A stretch of DNA of 64,000 nucleotides from Zunongwangia atlantica 22II14-10F7. GTDB lineage: Bacteria > Bacteroidota > Bacteroidia > Flavobacteriales > Flavobacteriaceae. Below the pieces are notes generated by a model, which saw nothing but the letters and a program-made list of their open reading frames with translations, made no database searches and had not been told where the DNA came from. Of this stretch, positions 43,176-55,375 are shown one piece after another (within the stretch, counting starts at the first letter, position 1; every line of letters begins with the position of its first letter). Position numbers and translations under genes: made by a program. The stretch covers positions 124,001-188,000 of the forward strand of contig NZ_ARYN01000002.1 in the NCBI RefSeq assembly GCF_002094855.1. The letters run 5' to 3'.

Positions 43176-43257
43176 GAATTGGGATTGATTGAAAATTCAG
43201 GAACAATTTATCAAAAATTAATTACAAAAGTTTAAAGCTCTTCCCAAAAAGAAAAAA

Positions 43258-43335
43258 GAATAATCCCAACCAGCCATCTCTATCTAATATCTAATAGCGA
43301 ATCACTCAGCTGATGTAAATTAGTTAAAAAATATA
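43258..43335. pseudogene. Degenerate remnant of the comM 3' end (left copy of a direct repeat)
   Basis: The first 30 bases here (GAATAATC then CCCAACCAGCCATCTCTATCTAA) match 44983-45015, where the same sequence is the end of the thioredoxin lipoprotein gene and the tail of comM, with two extra bases in the right copy. The next 45 bases still resemble comM (CTAATAGCGAATCACTCAGC against CTGAATAGCTTCGC). On the minus strand the remnant would encode DRDGWLG, as in ComM. It flanks the thioredoxin lipoprotein gene. Confidence 0.7.
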
Positions 43336-43371
43336 CTTAAATTACACATTCATCTATTTATCAATCATTTA

Positions 43372-44988
43372 ATGAAATCCAAAAGACGTAAAAACTATAT
43401 TTCCAAAAGCATTTTTTATCTATGTTCATTTTTAATCATGCTAAGTTGCAACGATAAAAGCAAAAAAAATGTAATAAGAAATACGGAGATTAATCTATCT
43501 AGCTCTTCCAAGAAAATAATTCCTGATTCTTCTTTCGCCTATTTAAAATTCTTATCTAATATAAACTCTCCTATAACTGTTCAAAGTAATCTTGATCAGA
43601 TTATTTTTGATCCAGATAAAGAAAAAAGCACTTCAATTTTATATAAAAAGATTTACATCTACCCTATTGATATGCTATTAATACACAATAGAACCATTTT
43701 AAGTGATACTATAATTCTAAAACATAATGACACCGTTCAAATAAAATTGAACAACAAAAAATTTCAGTTTAGCCTAACAAATGATTCTCTAAATACAAAG
43801 CGTATTCTATGGCAAGATCACCATATCTTCCCTAGAAATGCTGCATACAAGAAAATTGAAACTATTAATACTGTCGTAAATTCCTTTCGACCTCCTTATC
43901 CAAGCCTTTCTGATTCTATAAAGCAATACAGAAAAATCAATGATCATCCAAGACAACCTAAAGATTTTGAGGGGATGGAAGAAATTCAAAAAAATGCAAT
44001 TTCTCATCTAAAAGAAATAAATAATTACTATAAAGGAATCTATAAGAACATTAATAATTATAAAGATGAAGAACTTAAAGAATTCTATAAAGGATATACT
44101 ATCTGGAAGCATTACAGGCAACTAAAATCTTTAAAAGACTTTTTACCAGAAAAACTGCATGACTTAACATTTTCATCCAATCAAAAAGACCAATTTTATT
44201 TTACTGCCAATTATTTTATGATCCATGATAGTATAGATAAAACAATTAGCAACTTAGTGAAGCTTACAGCAGAAAATGAAAATACATACACATCTAAAAC
44301 AGTTGGAACATATTTTTTATGGAAATATTTAATCAAAAATAAAGTAATACCATTAACCGTGGTATATGACTCTATAATTCCGAGTGAATTTCCTAAGTAT
44401 ACTAAACAGTTTAGACTCAGAACTATTTATGAGATGGACTTTAATAAAGTTCCTGTAGATATAGAATTAAAGTATATAGACAAATATCAACAAGAATATG
44501 GTCTTGATAAAAATTTAAATAAGCTCGCTTCTAATCTAGAATATCAAACAGAAAACAAACACAAACTTCTATTAAAATCATTTTCCGGAGAAACCACCTC
44601 CTTAGATTCTTTAATAAAATTAAACCAAGGAAAAATATTATATATCGATTTTTGGGCCAGTTGGTGCCGGCCATGTCGTGAAGCCATGCCAAAAAGTAAA
44701 GAACTAAAAAAGCAATTCAAAAATAACCAAATTGAGTTTTTATATCTTGCTATCAATGATGAAGAAAATAATTGGAGAAAGGCAGCTAAATCAGATTCTA
44801 TTGTTGAAAATAATTATCTGGTTATAAACACTAAAACTTCAGGTTTTTTGAAAGAATTGAATGTAAAAGCTATTCCTCGATACATAATCATCGACGGCAA
44901 TGGAAATATTATTCAAAATAATGCCTCAGGACCAGAGAATAATGCAACTAAAAGAACATTAGAATACTACCTAGAAAAACTTGAATAA
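43372..44988 (+). CDS. TlpA-like thioredoxin-domain lipoprotein
   Basis: An envelope lipoprotein of 538 residues (signal and lipobox FYLCSFLIMLSCND) with a large N-terminal region of unknown fold and a C-terminal thioredoxin domain of the TlpA/ResA class. WCRPC at residues 431-435 is the redox pair, in IDFWASWCRPCREAMPKSKEL. Members reduce disulfides in cytochrome maturation or respond to redox stress. The gene is AT-rich and Lys/Asn-rich compared with its neighbours and is framed by the duplicated comM end, so it may be an insertion. The stop codon directly abuts the convergent comM stop. Confidence 0.85.
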   Translation: MKSKRRKNYISKSIFYLCSFLIMLSCNDKSKKNVIRNTEINLSSSSKKIIPDSSFAYLKFLSNINSPITVQSNLDQIIFDPDKEKSTSILYKKIYIYPIDMLLIHNRTILSDTIILKHNDTVQIKLNNKKFQFSLTNDSLNTKRILWQDHHIFPRNAAYKKIETINTVVNSFRPPYPSLSDSIKQYRKINDHPRQPKDFEGMEEIQKNAISHLKEINNYYKGIYKNINNYKDEELKEFYKGYTIWKHYRQLKSLKDFLPEKLHDLTFSSNQKDQFYFTANYFMIHDSIDKTISNLVKLTAENENTYTSKTVGTYFLWKYLIKNKVIPLTVVYDSIIPSEFPKYTKQFRLRTIYEMDFNKVPVDIELKYIDKYQQEYGLDKNLNKLASNLEYQTENKHKLLLKSFSGETTSLDSLIKLNQGKILYIDFWASWCRPCREAMPKSKELKKQFKNNQIEFLYLAINDEENNWRKAAKSDSIVENNYLVINTKTSGFLKELNVKAIPRYIIIDGNGNIIQNNASGPENNATKRTLEYYLEKLE

Positions 44989-46524
44989 TCACCCCAACCA
45001 GCCATCTCTATCTAAACTTCGATACTGAATAGCTTCGCTAATGTGGTTAGATTTAATTTCTTCGGAAGCTTCTAGATCTGCTATAGTTCTGGAAACTTTT
45101 AAAATTCGGTCATAAGCTCTTGCTGAAAGATTGAGACGTTCCATTGCAGTTTTCAGGAGATTTTTAGAAGTAGTATCTAATTTGCAGAATTTGGTGATCT
45201 GCTTGGTTCCCATCTGTGCATTGTAATGAATATGCTCAAACTCCTGAAATCTCTCGGTTTGTAACTCCCTGGCTTTAGTGACCCGCTTTCTGATATCGAT
45301 ACTATTTTCTCCCTTTCTATCTTCACTAAGTTTATCGAACGGAACCGGAGTAACTTCTATATGAATATCAATTCGGTCTAAAAGTGGACCACTGATCTTG
45401 CTTAAATATCGTTGCATTTCTGCAGGTGAGGAAGTAACGGGAGCATCTGGATCATTAAAATAACCACCGGGACTTGGATTCATACTTGCCACCAACATAA
45501 AACTTGAGGGATAGGTTACCGTAAATTTTGCCCGGGAGATGGTCACTTCTCGATCTTCTAAAGGCTGTCGCATTACTTCTAAAACACTACGCTTAAATTC
45601 GGGCAATTCATCTAAAAACAATACGCCATTATGTGAAAGTGAAATCTCACCAGGTTGGGGGTATGCCCCGCCACCGACAAGAGCGACGTCGGAAATTGTA
45701 TGATGCGGACTACGAAACGGGCGCTGCGCCATGAGTCCGTGATCTTTTACTTTTCCAACCACACTATGAATTTTGGTTGTTTCCAATGCTTCGTGCAAGG
45801 TCATTGGTGGTAAAATACTGGGTAGTCTTTTTGCGAGCATCGTTTTACCGGCTCCAGGCGGACCAATAAGAATAATATTATGCCCACCAGCTGCAGCAAT
45901 TTCCATACAGCGTTTTATAGACTCCTGCCCTTTAACATCGGCAAAATCGTGCTCTGGATGATTTAAGTGATTATAAAATTCTTCTCTGGTATTTACAATA
46001 GTTTCAGGAAGTTCAATATCCTTATCAAAATGCTCACAAACATCTTTGATATTCTTTACACCAAAGACTTTTAAACCTGAAACTATAGCTGCTTCTTTGG
46101 CATTCTGTTCGGGTAAGATAAAATACTTAAACCCTTCCTGCTTGGCTTTTATGGCAATAGGAAGTGCTCCCTTGATGGGTTGTAAACTTCCATCAAGAGA
46201 TAATTCTCCCATTATAATATATTCTGAAATATTTTCGGCTTTAATCTGGCCAGAGGCAGCCAAAATACCTATTGCGAAAGTAAGGTCGTAAGCCGATCCT
46301 TCTTTACGAAGATCGGCCGGAGCCATATTTACAATAATCTTTTTTCCCGGAAATTTGTATCCGTTATTCTGAAGTGCTGCGGCAATTCTAAAACTACTTT
46401 CCTTCACCGCATTGTCTGGCAGACCTACTAAATGATAACCAATTCCTTTGTCGATATTCACCTCAACCGCAATGGTTGTTGCTTCAACTCCAAAGACAGC
46501 GCTACCATAAACTTTTACCAGCAT
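44989..46524 (-). CDS. comM: YifB/ComM-family Mg-chelatase-like AAA ATPase
   Basis: A hexameric helicase that promotes branch migration during natural transformation. The N-terminal Lon-like domain (KVYGSAVFGVEATTIAVEVN, GLPDNAVKESSFRIAAALQ) is followed by the ATPase: Walker A GPPGAGKTMLAKRLP, Walker B VLFLDELPEF, and the C-terminal magnesium chelatase part ending SLDRDGWLG. 511 residues is the normal length. It shares its stop position with the thioredoxin lipoprotein gene and a copy of its tail lies at 43258-43335. Confidence 0.95.
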   Translation of the reverse strand: MLVKVYGSAVFGVEATTIAVEVNIDKGIGYHLVGLPDNAVKESSFRIAAALQNNGYKFPGKKIIVNMAPADLRKEGSAYDLTFAIGILAASGQIKAENISEYIIMGELSLDGSLQPIKGALPIAIKAKQEGFKYFILPEQNAKEAAIVSGLKVFGVKNIKDVCEHFDKDIELPETIVNTREEFYNHLNHPEHDFADVKGQESIKRCMEIAAAGGHNIILIGPPGAGKTMLAKRLPSILPPMTLHEALETTKIHSVVGKVKDHGLMAQRPFRSPHHTISDVALVGGGAYPQPGEISLSHNGVLFLDELPEFKRSVLEVMRQPLEDREVTISRAKFTVTYPSSFMLVASMNPSPGGYFNDPDAPVTSSPAEMQRYLSKISGPLLDRIDIHIEVTPVPFDKLSEDRKGENSIDIRKRVTKARELQTERFQEFEHIHYNAQMGTKQITKFCKLDTTSKNLLKTAMERLNLSARAYDRILKVSRTIADLEASEEIKSNHISEAIQYRSLDRDGWLG

Positions 46525-46577
46525 TTAAAGACGTTTTCTCTAAATGTAGTAAATAAAATATTTTAATAAACTGTATT

Positions 46578-47435
46578 TTAAACAGTTAACACATTTTTAC
46601 GATAGTGATCTACTAAAGCATCGATAGGACGTCTAACAATATTTCCTACTTCTATACCGTAAGGCTGAAGAACTGCTTTAATAATATCTTCACTAAAGTA
46701 AGCAATAGTACCAATAAAGTGAACCGGAGTGGTACGACATTCTGGATAACAAAGTACACGAGAATGTACAAAATCTGTTAATCCTTCATGAACCAATTTA
46801 TAGAAATATCCATTACGCTCGTTGGCAAAAATGAATTCAGCGAAAGAAGCTAAATAGGTGTTTGGATTTTCTTTTTGGTAAATATTCTTTTTAATTTCAT
46901 CACTGCTTACGTCAAATTTCTCTTCAAATTTAACCGCAAGTTCAGGAGGCATTCTTTTGTAGTAATAATCACGGATCAATCTTTTTCCGAAGTAATTACC
47001 ACTAGCTTCATCCATTAAAATATAACCTAAAGAGGCTACAGCCTGATGTATATTTTCACCATCAAAATAGCATGAATTAGAACCTGTACCAAGAATACAA
47101 ACAATACCAGGCTCTGTTGTAGCAGCATAAACAGCAGCAACCATATCTTCTTTTACCATTACATCATCTGCATTAGTAAAGAAGTTGGCGATAATACCAG
47201 CTAAAAGTTTACTTGGCTTCTCTGTACCGCAACCTGCTCCAAAAAAGTGAACTCTTTCTACCTTATCCTTTACTTCTCTAAGTTCTGGATTTTCTTCTAT
47301 ACGTTGTTCCAATACTATTTCTGGAAATACAGCCGGATTTAATCCTTTAGTTCTGGTCTTAAAAATCTTTTCTCCGGTGGAATCCATTAATATCCAGTCG
47401 CACTTTGTAGAGCCACCATCTGCTATTAGTATCAT
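46578..47435 (-). CDS. BadF/BadG/BcrA/BcrD-type ATPase (N-acetylglucosamine kinase-like)
   Basis: An ASKHA-fold kinase of 285 residues. LIADGGSTKCDWILMDSTG is the phosphate-1 motif, VCILGTGSNSCYFDG the phosphate-2 motif, and FGKRLIRDYYYKRMPPEL follows. The family includes N-acetylglucosamine kinases and unrelated activators; sugar kinase is most likely here because of its size and of nearby gapA and pfkA. It follows the gapA terminator, so it has its own transcript, with comM further downstream at 54 bases. Confidence 0.75.
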   Translation of the reverse strand: MILIADGGSTKCDWILMDSTGEKIFKTRTKGLNPAVFPEIVLEQRIEENPELREVKDKVERVHFFGAGCGTEKPSKLLAGIIANFFTNADDVMVKEDMVAAVYAATTEPGIVCILGTGSNSCYFDGENIHQAVASLGYILMDEASGNYFGKRLIRDYYYKRMPPELAVKFEEKFDVSSDEIKKNIYQKENPNTYLASFAEFIFANERNGYFYKLVHEGLTDFVHSRVLCYPECRTTPVHFIGTIAYFSEDIIKAVLQPYGIEVGNIVRRPIDALVDHYRKNVLTV

Positions 47436-47460
47436 TTGCTATTTAGTATTGATTAGAGAT

Positions 47461-47523
47461 AAAAAAGCCTGAAAAACCATGCAAATTCAAAAAATCTGAA
47501 TTACCGCACAATCTTTCAGGCTT
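47461..47523 (-). terminator. Terminator after gapA
   Basis: On the minus strand AAGCCTGAAA (47523-47514) pairs with TTTCAGGCTT (47474-47465), and the right arm is followed by TTTT for a run of six T's. A smaller inner helix AATTCAGA/TTTGAATT adds to the structure. It begins about 12 bases after the gapA stop. Confidence 0.85.
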
Positions 47524-47534
47524 AAATGAATTTA

Positions 47535-49537
<2,003 letters not shown>

Positions 49538-49613
49538 CACCTCAAAGCTATTTTAAATCTTAAATATAACCTAATTTGTATTTAAACTAAATCGATTTCG
49601 GTTAATAACTAAT

Positions 49614-49642
49614 AAAAACAGCCCCAAATAGGGGCTGTTTTT
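49614..49642 (-). terminator. Terminator at the end of the maltose/starch operon
   Basis: AAAAACAGCCCC and GGGGCTGTTTTT form a perfect 12-base stem around an AAATA loop, with T's at the right end on either strand. It lies 19 bases after the stop of the last GH13 gene and before pfkA, so it closes the sus-like operon. Confidence 0.92.
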
Positions 49643-49660
49643 ATCATTTTATGAATTTTA

Positions 49661-51106
49661 CTACTGAATTATTAAAATTTTATATTCCCAAGGAGAAAAT
49701 TCTATTTTTTGATTTTTATCAATTACGAAAACTTTTTCGTTATTCATATAGTCAATAAAGTTACCTTCCAAATTAATCGAAAAGCTACTGGAAGTATCAG
49801 ATAAATTGCCAATAAAAATTATTTTATCAGCATCCTTTTCTCTTTCGAAGCTAAAGATAGTACTTTCATTAGAATTTTCTATTTTTAAGAACTTTGCAGG
49901 TGTTTTAGAACCTTCTAATGCAAGATTTTTATTTTTTAATTTACCGAGTTTCGATAAAATTGGCCAGAATTTATTTTTTTGATGTGGAATAGTATCTTTC
50001 TCAAAAAATCGCAAACGCTTTTGCATATCATATTCCTGCCCGCTATAAATTAAAGGCATTCCCGGCATTGTAAAGGTAAGCGCCGTCATTACTTCTGCTG
50101 CATCACCCATTCGTTCATTTATAGATCCACTCCAACTATTCTCATCGTGATTGGTAACAAAATTCATCAGGTAATCATCTTCCTTATACGTGGTATCGAT
50201 CTTCTTTAAATAATCACTTAAATCTTTAGCGTTTTTCTCGCCCTTCGCAATAGCATTTAAAATATGATGACCTTCCCAGTTATACCCCATATCAAAAGCT
50301 TCCTCAAAAAGATCTTTATCCTCAGATTCTGCCAGCATAAAGATTGGTTTTACCTGTTTGATCTCTTTAACGGCAGATTCCCAAAATTCAGTTGGTACTT
50401 CACCGGCTACATCACATCTAAATCCGTCGATATTTTGTTCTTCAACCCAATAACGCATTTCCTTGCGCATTTCTGTCCATAATCCTTTATTATCGTAATT
50501 AAGATCGGCTACATCTGTCCAACCCCAGCTCTCACCGGTATCCGGATTTATAGGATCTATAATTTCACCTGCTTCATTTTTCGTGTAGAATTCTGGATGT
50601 TCATCGATCCAAACATGATCCCAACCGGTATGATTTGCTACCCAGTCTAAAATCACGTAAATATTATTGTCGTGAGCTGTTTTCACTAATTTCTGAAAAT
50701 CTTCTAGCGTTCCAAATTCAGGATTAATCCCTGTATAATCTGAAATTGCATAATAACTACCTAAAATCTTTTCGCGCTCCTTAGCATCTTCTATTTCTTC
50801 TGCAAATCGACCATCAGTAGCTTTTCTTTTTACTGAAGATATTGGATACACCGGCATTAGCCAGATAACTTTTACGCCCAGCTCTTTTAACTGCGGAATA
50901 TCCTTCGTAAACTCATTAAAAGTACCCTCTGGAGAATATTGGCGAATATTAGCTTCGTAAATTACCGATTGTCCTAAAATACTATCATTAATTGGAGCTA
51001 ATATTTGAGCTTTTTCGTCCTCTTTTTTTATTGAATCTTCTGAAGCTTCATTTTTACAGGCAGCAAGCATCGAAACTGCAAGCGCCGCTATTATAAATCT
51101 TTTCAT
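49661..51106 (-). CDS. GH13 alpha-amylase family lipoprotein
   Basis: A 481-residue enzyme with a lipoprotein signal (KRFIIAALAVSMLAACKNE), therefore attached to the envelope. The GH13 barrel shows VIWLMPVYPISSVKRK, DWVANHTGWDHVW (region I), GFRCDVAGEVPTEFW (region II, nucleophile Asp), MLAESEDKDLF (region III, acid/base Glu) and FVTNHDENSW (region IV). The C-terminal beta domain is short. It should cleave alpha-1,4 glucans. It sits two bases from the GH13 upstream and is the last gene before a strong terminator. Confidence 0.92.
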   Translation of the reverse strand: MKRFIIAALAVSMLAACKNEASEDSIKKEDEKAQILAPINDSILGQSVIYEANIRQYSPEGTFNEFTKDIPQLKELGVKVIWLMPVYPISSVKRKATDGRFAEEIEDAKEREKILGSYYAISDYTGINPEFGTLEDFQKLVKTAHDNNIYVILDWVANHTGWDHVWIDEHPEFYTKNEAGEIIDPINPDTGESWGWTDVADLNYDNKGLWTEMRKEMRYWVEEQNIDGFRCDVAGEVPTEFWESAVKEIKQVKPIFMLAESEDKDLFEEAFDMGYNWEGHHILNAIAKGEKNAKDLSDYLKKIDTTYKEDDYLMNFVTNHDENSWSGSINERMGDAAEVMTALTFTMPGMPLIYSGQEYDMQKRLRFFEKDTIPHQKNKFWPILSKLGKLKNKNLALEGSKTPAKFLKIENSNESTIFSFEREKDADKIIFIGNLSDTSSSFSINLEGNFIDYMNNEKVFVIDKNQKIEFSPWEYKILIIQ

Positions 51107-51108
51107 TT

Positions 51109-52956
51109 TTATTGAAGTTGAATTAACATGGCATCCTGGGCCTTAACACTTAAACTCTCATCTAACTGAATAGTTTCTCCTGAAATAATTTCTTTCCCAG
51201 ATGTCGAATTTTGGATTCCTTCAACATATTTTTTTAGATCCAATGTTTGGCTTTCAGCGTTATTATTGATTACCACCATAACGCGATTTTCATCATTGTA
51301 TCTAAAATATACATATACGTTGTTTTCAGGTAAAAACTGAAGCATTTTTCCAAATTGCAACACTTCATTTTCTTTTCTGAAATTCAACAATTTTGAGGTT
51401 AATTCGAAATATTTCGACTGGGTTTCCGTTCTTCCTTCCGCAGTAAAAGCAGACTGTTCATCGCCTTCCCAACCACCTGGAAAATCTTGTCTAATCGCGC
51501 CATCACCTTTCCCTTTATCGCCACGCATGCCAATTTCGTCTCCGTAATACAACTGTGGAGTTCCACGAACGCTGGCAATCATCGTCATTGCCATTTTGTA
51601 TTTCTGGAAATCGCCATCATAAATCTCATTAAATCTACCGGTATCATGATTTCCCATAAAAACCATTAAATTGTCGGTATCGGCATACAAAAAGTCATTC
51701 ACAAAATTCTCGTAAGCTTTTATCATTCCGCGATCCCAGCTGGCATCTGGCTCGTTAAACATCGACGTCATCGCATCATGTAAAGTAAAATCCATTACCG
51801 ATGGTAAATTAGAATTGTAATCCTGAATCGCACCAATCGGACTATCTTTCTGCCAGTAACTTATCTGCGCCTGGTCGTGCATCCAAACTTCCCCAACGAT
51901 ATTAAAATATGGATATTCGTCCATGATCGCTTTTGTCCATTTTGCGATGCCATCTTTATCATTGTAAGAATAGGTATCTACACGAAAACCGTCCAATCCA
52001 GAATATTCGATCCACCAAATTGCATTCTGAATCAAATAATTTAAAACCAAAGGATTACTCTGGTTTAAATCTGGCATCGTACCCGTAAACCAACCATCCA
52101 CACAATATTTAAAATCACGCTGAGATGTATGAGGATCATATTGCGTAGTCATTCTATAATTAGAATTAGCGTAACCCGGGAATTGGTGAACCCAATCGTA
52201 AGTTGGCAGATCTTTGATCATCCAATGCTCGCTTCCCCAGTGATTCGTCACGTAATCCATAATTAACTTCATATCTTTTTTATGAAGTTCATCGGCTAAA
52301 CGCTTATAATCTTCGTTGGTTCCGTAACGAGGATCGATCTTATAAACATCGCTTTGCGCGTAAGTATGATACGAATATCCGGCATCATCATCTGCCAGTA
52401 AAGGCGTACTCCAAAGTGCGGTAATACCAAGATCATCTAAATAATCCAAATTATCGATCACACCTTGCAAGTCTCCACCATGGCGACCACCTTGCTTAGA
52501 ACGATCGGCTTTTTCCTGCATTTCTGCTGAAGAATCATTATCTGGATTTCCATTAGCAAAACGATCTGGCATAATTAAATAGATCGCGTCACTGGCATCG
52601 AATCCTTCTCTTAATGCTGAACCTTCTTCTCTTTGCTTTAATTCGAAAGTTTTGGTAATATTTCTTTTACCTTTTTTACTGAAGGTAAATTGGTAATCTC
52701 CTGCTGCAAGATCTCCAGAATTGATGGTCACAAATACATAATTTGGATTCTCAGTTTTTCTAATATTGTTGATAATTACCTCATCTTCTGAAGAAACTTC
52801 GTACGTCCCGATATTCTCTCCGTAGAACATGATCTGAAGTTCTTCCAGATTCATATCACTCCACCAAAAAGGCGGTTCCATTTTATCGATTTGAGCTTGC
52901 GTTACTCCTGTAAAACATAACAGGAGTAACACAAGATTGTATAATTTAGTTTTCAT
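51109..52956 (-). CDS. GH13 neopullulanase/cyclomaltodextrinase-like enzyme (SusA type)
   Basis: Signal peptide KTKLYNLVLLLLCFTGVTQAQ, then an N-terminal cyclomaltodextrinase-type beta domain (PFWWSDMNLEELQIMFYGENI), then the barrel with MDYVTNHWGSEHWM (region I), GFRVDTYSYNDKDG (region II), NIVGEVWMHDQAQIS (region III) and MGNHDTGRFNE (region IV). At 615 residues and with that N-terminus it resembles the periplasmic SusA of Bacteroides. It would degrade maltooligosaccharides imported by the SusC complex. A 272-base gap of repeats separates it from the upstream GH97 gene. Confidence 0.92.
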   Translation of the reverse strand: MKTKLYNLVLLLLCFTGVTQAQIDKMEPPFWWSDMNLEELQIMFYGENIGTYEVSSEDEVIINNIRKTENPNYVFVTINSGDLAAGDYQFTFSKKGKRNITKTFELKQREEGSALREGFDASDAIYLIMPDRFANGNPDNDSSAEMQEKADRSKQGGRHGGDLQGVIDNLDYLDDLGITALWSTPLLADDDAGYSYHTYAQSDVYKIDPRYGTNEDYKRLADELHKKDMKLIMDYVTNHWGSEHWMIKDLPTYDWVHQFPGYANSNYRMTTQYDPHTSQRDFKYCVDGWFTGTMPDLNQSNPLVLNYLIQNAIWWIEYSGLDGFRVDTYSYNDKDGIAKWTKAIMDEYPYFNIVGEVWMHDQAQISYWQKDSPIGAIQDYNSNLPSVMDFTLHDAMTSMFNEPDASWDRGMIKAYENFVNDFLYADTDNLMVFMGNHDTGRFNEIYDGDFQKYKMAMTMIASVRGTPQLYYGDEIGMRGDKGKGDGAIRQDFPGGWEGDEQSAFTAEGRTETQSKYFELTSKLLNFRKENEVLQFGKMLQFLPENNVYVYFRYNDENRVMVVINNNAESQTLDLKKYVEGIQNSTSGKEIISGETIQLDESLSVKAQDAMLIQLQ

Positions 52957-53090
52957 TTTTCAAATTTTTAGCGCTGAGCTTTCAGCGAACAGCTATCAGC
53001 CTTTAGTTTTGGGTTAAATAAGATTTATCGATAGTATTTTATTTACGCTTTCGCTTCAATAAAGTCAATTGCAGTGACAGCAAGTATTAC
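52957..53090. repeat. Repeat fragments ahead of the SusA-like gene
   Basis: The gap holds AGCTTTCAGCGAACAGCTATCAGC (related to fragments at 7.25 and 20.38 kb) and TATCGATAGTATTTTATTTACGCTTTCGCTTCAATAAAGT (related to 20.41-20.46 kb), then passes into a palindromic repeat copy. There is no gene and no terminator. Confidence 0.6.
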
Positions 53091-53184
53091 TGTCATTCTG
53101 AACCTTTCCGTCCGGCAGGCGGGCTTGATTCAGAATCTCATCCAGATTATTCTAAATGAGATCCCGGATCAAGTCCGGGATGAC
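53091..53184. repeat. Dispersed palindromic repeat, copy C
   Basis: Begins TGTCATTCTGAACC and ends GGGATGAC. TTCTGAA and TTCAGAA-type arms enclose the TCCGGCAGGCGGG module, and CCCGGATCAAGTCCGGG is a near-perfect hairpin. It shares both modules with copy A, in the same orientation, and lies inside the maltose operon. Confidence 0.85.
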
Positions 53185-53228
53185 TACTAGATATTTCTAA
53201 CTTCTCACTTCTAAAATCTAACTTCTAG

Positions 53229-55352
<2,124 letters not shown>

Positions 55353-55375
55353 TTAAAATGCCCTCAAAGGCTTGT

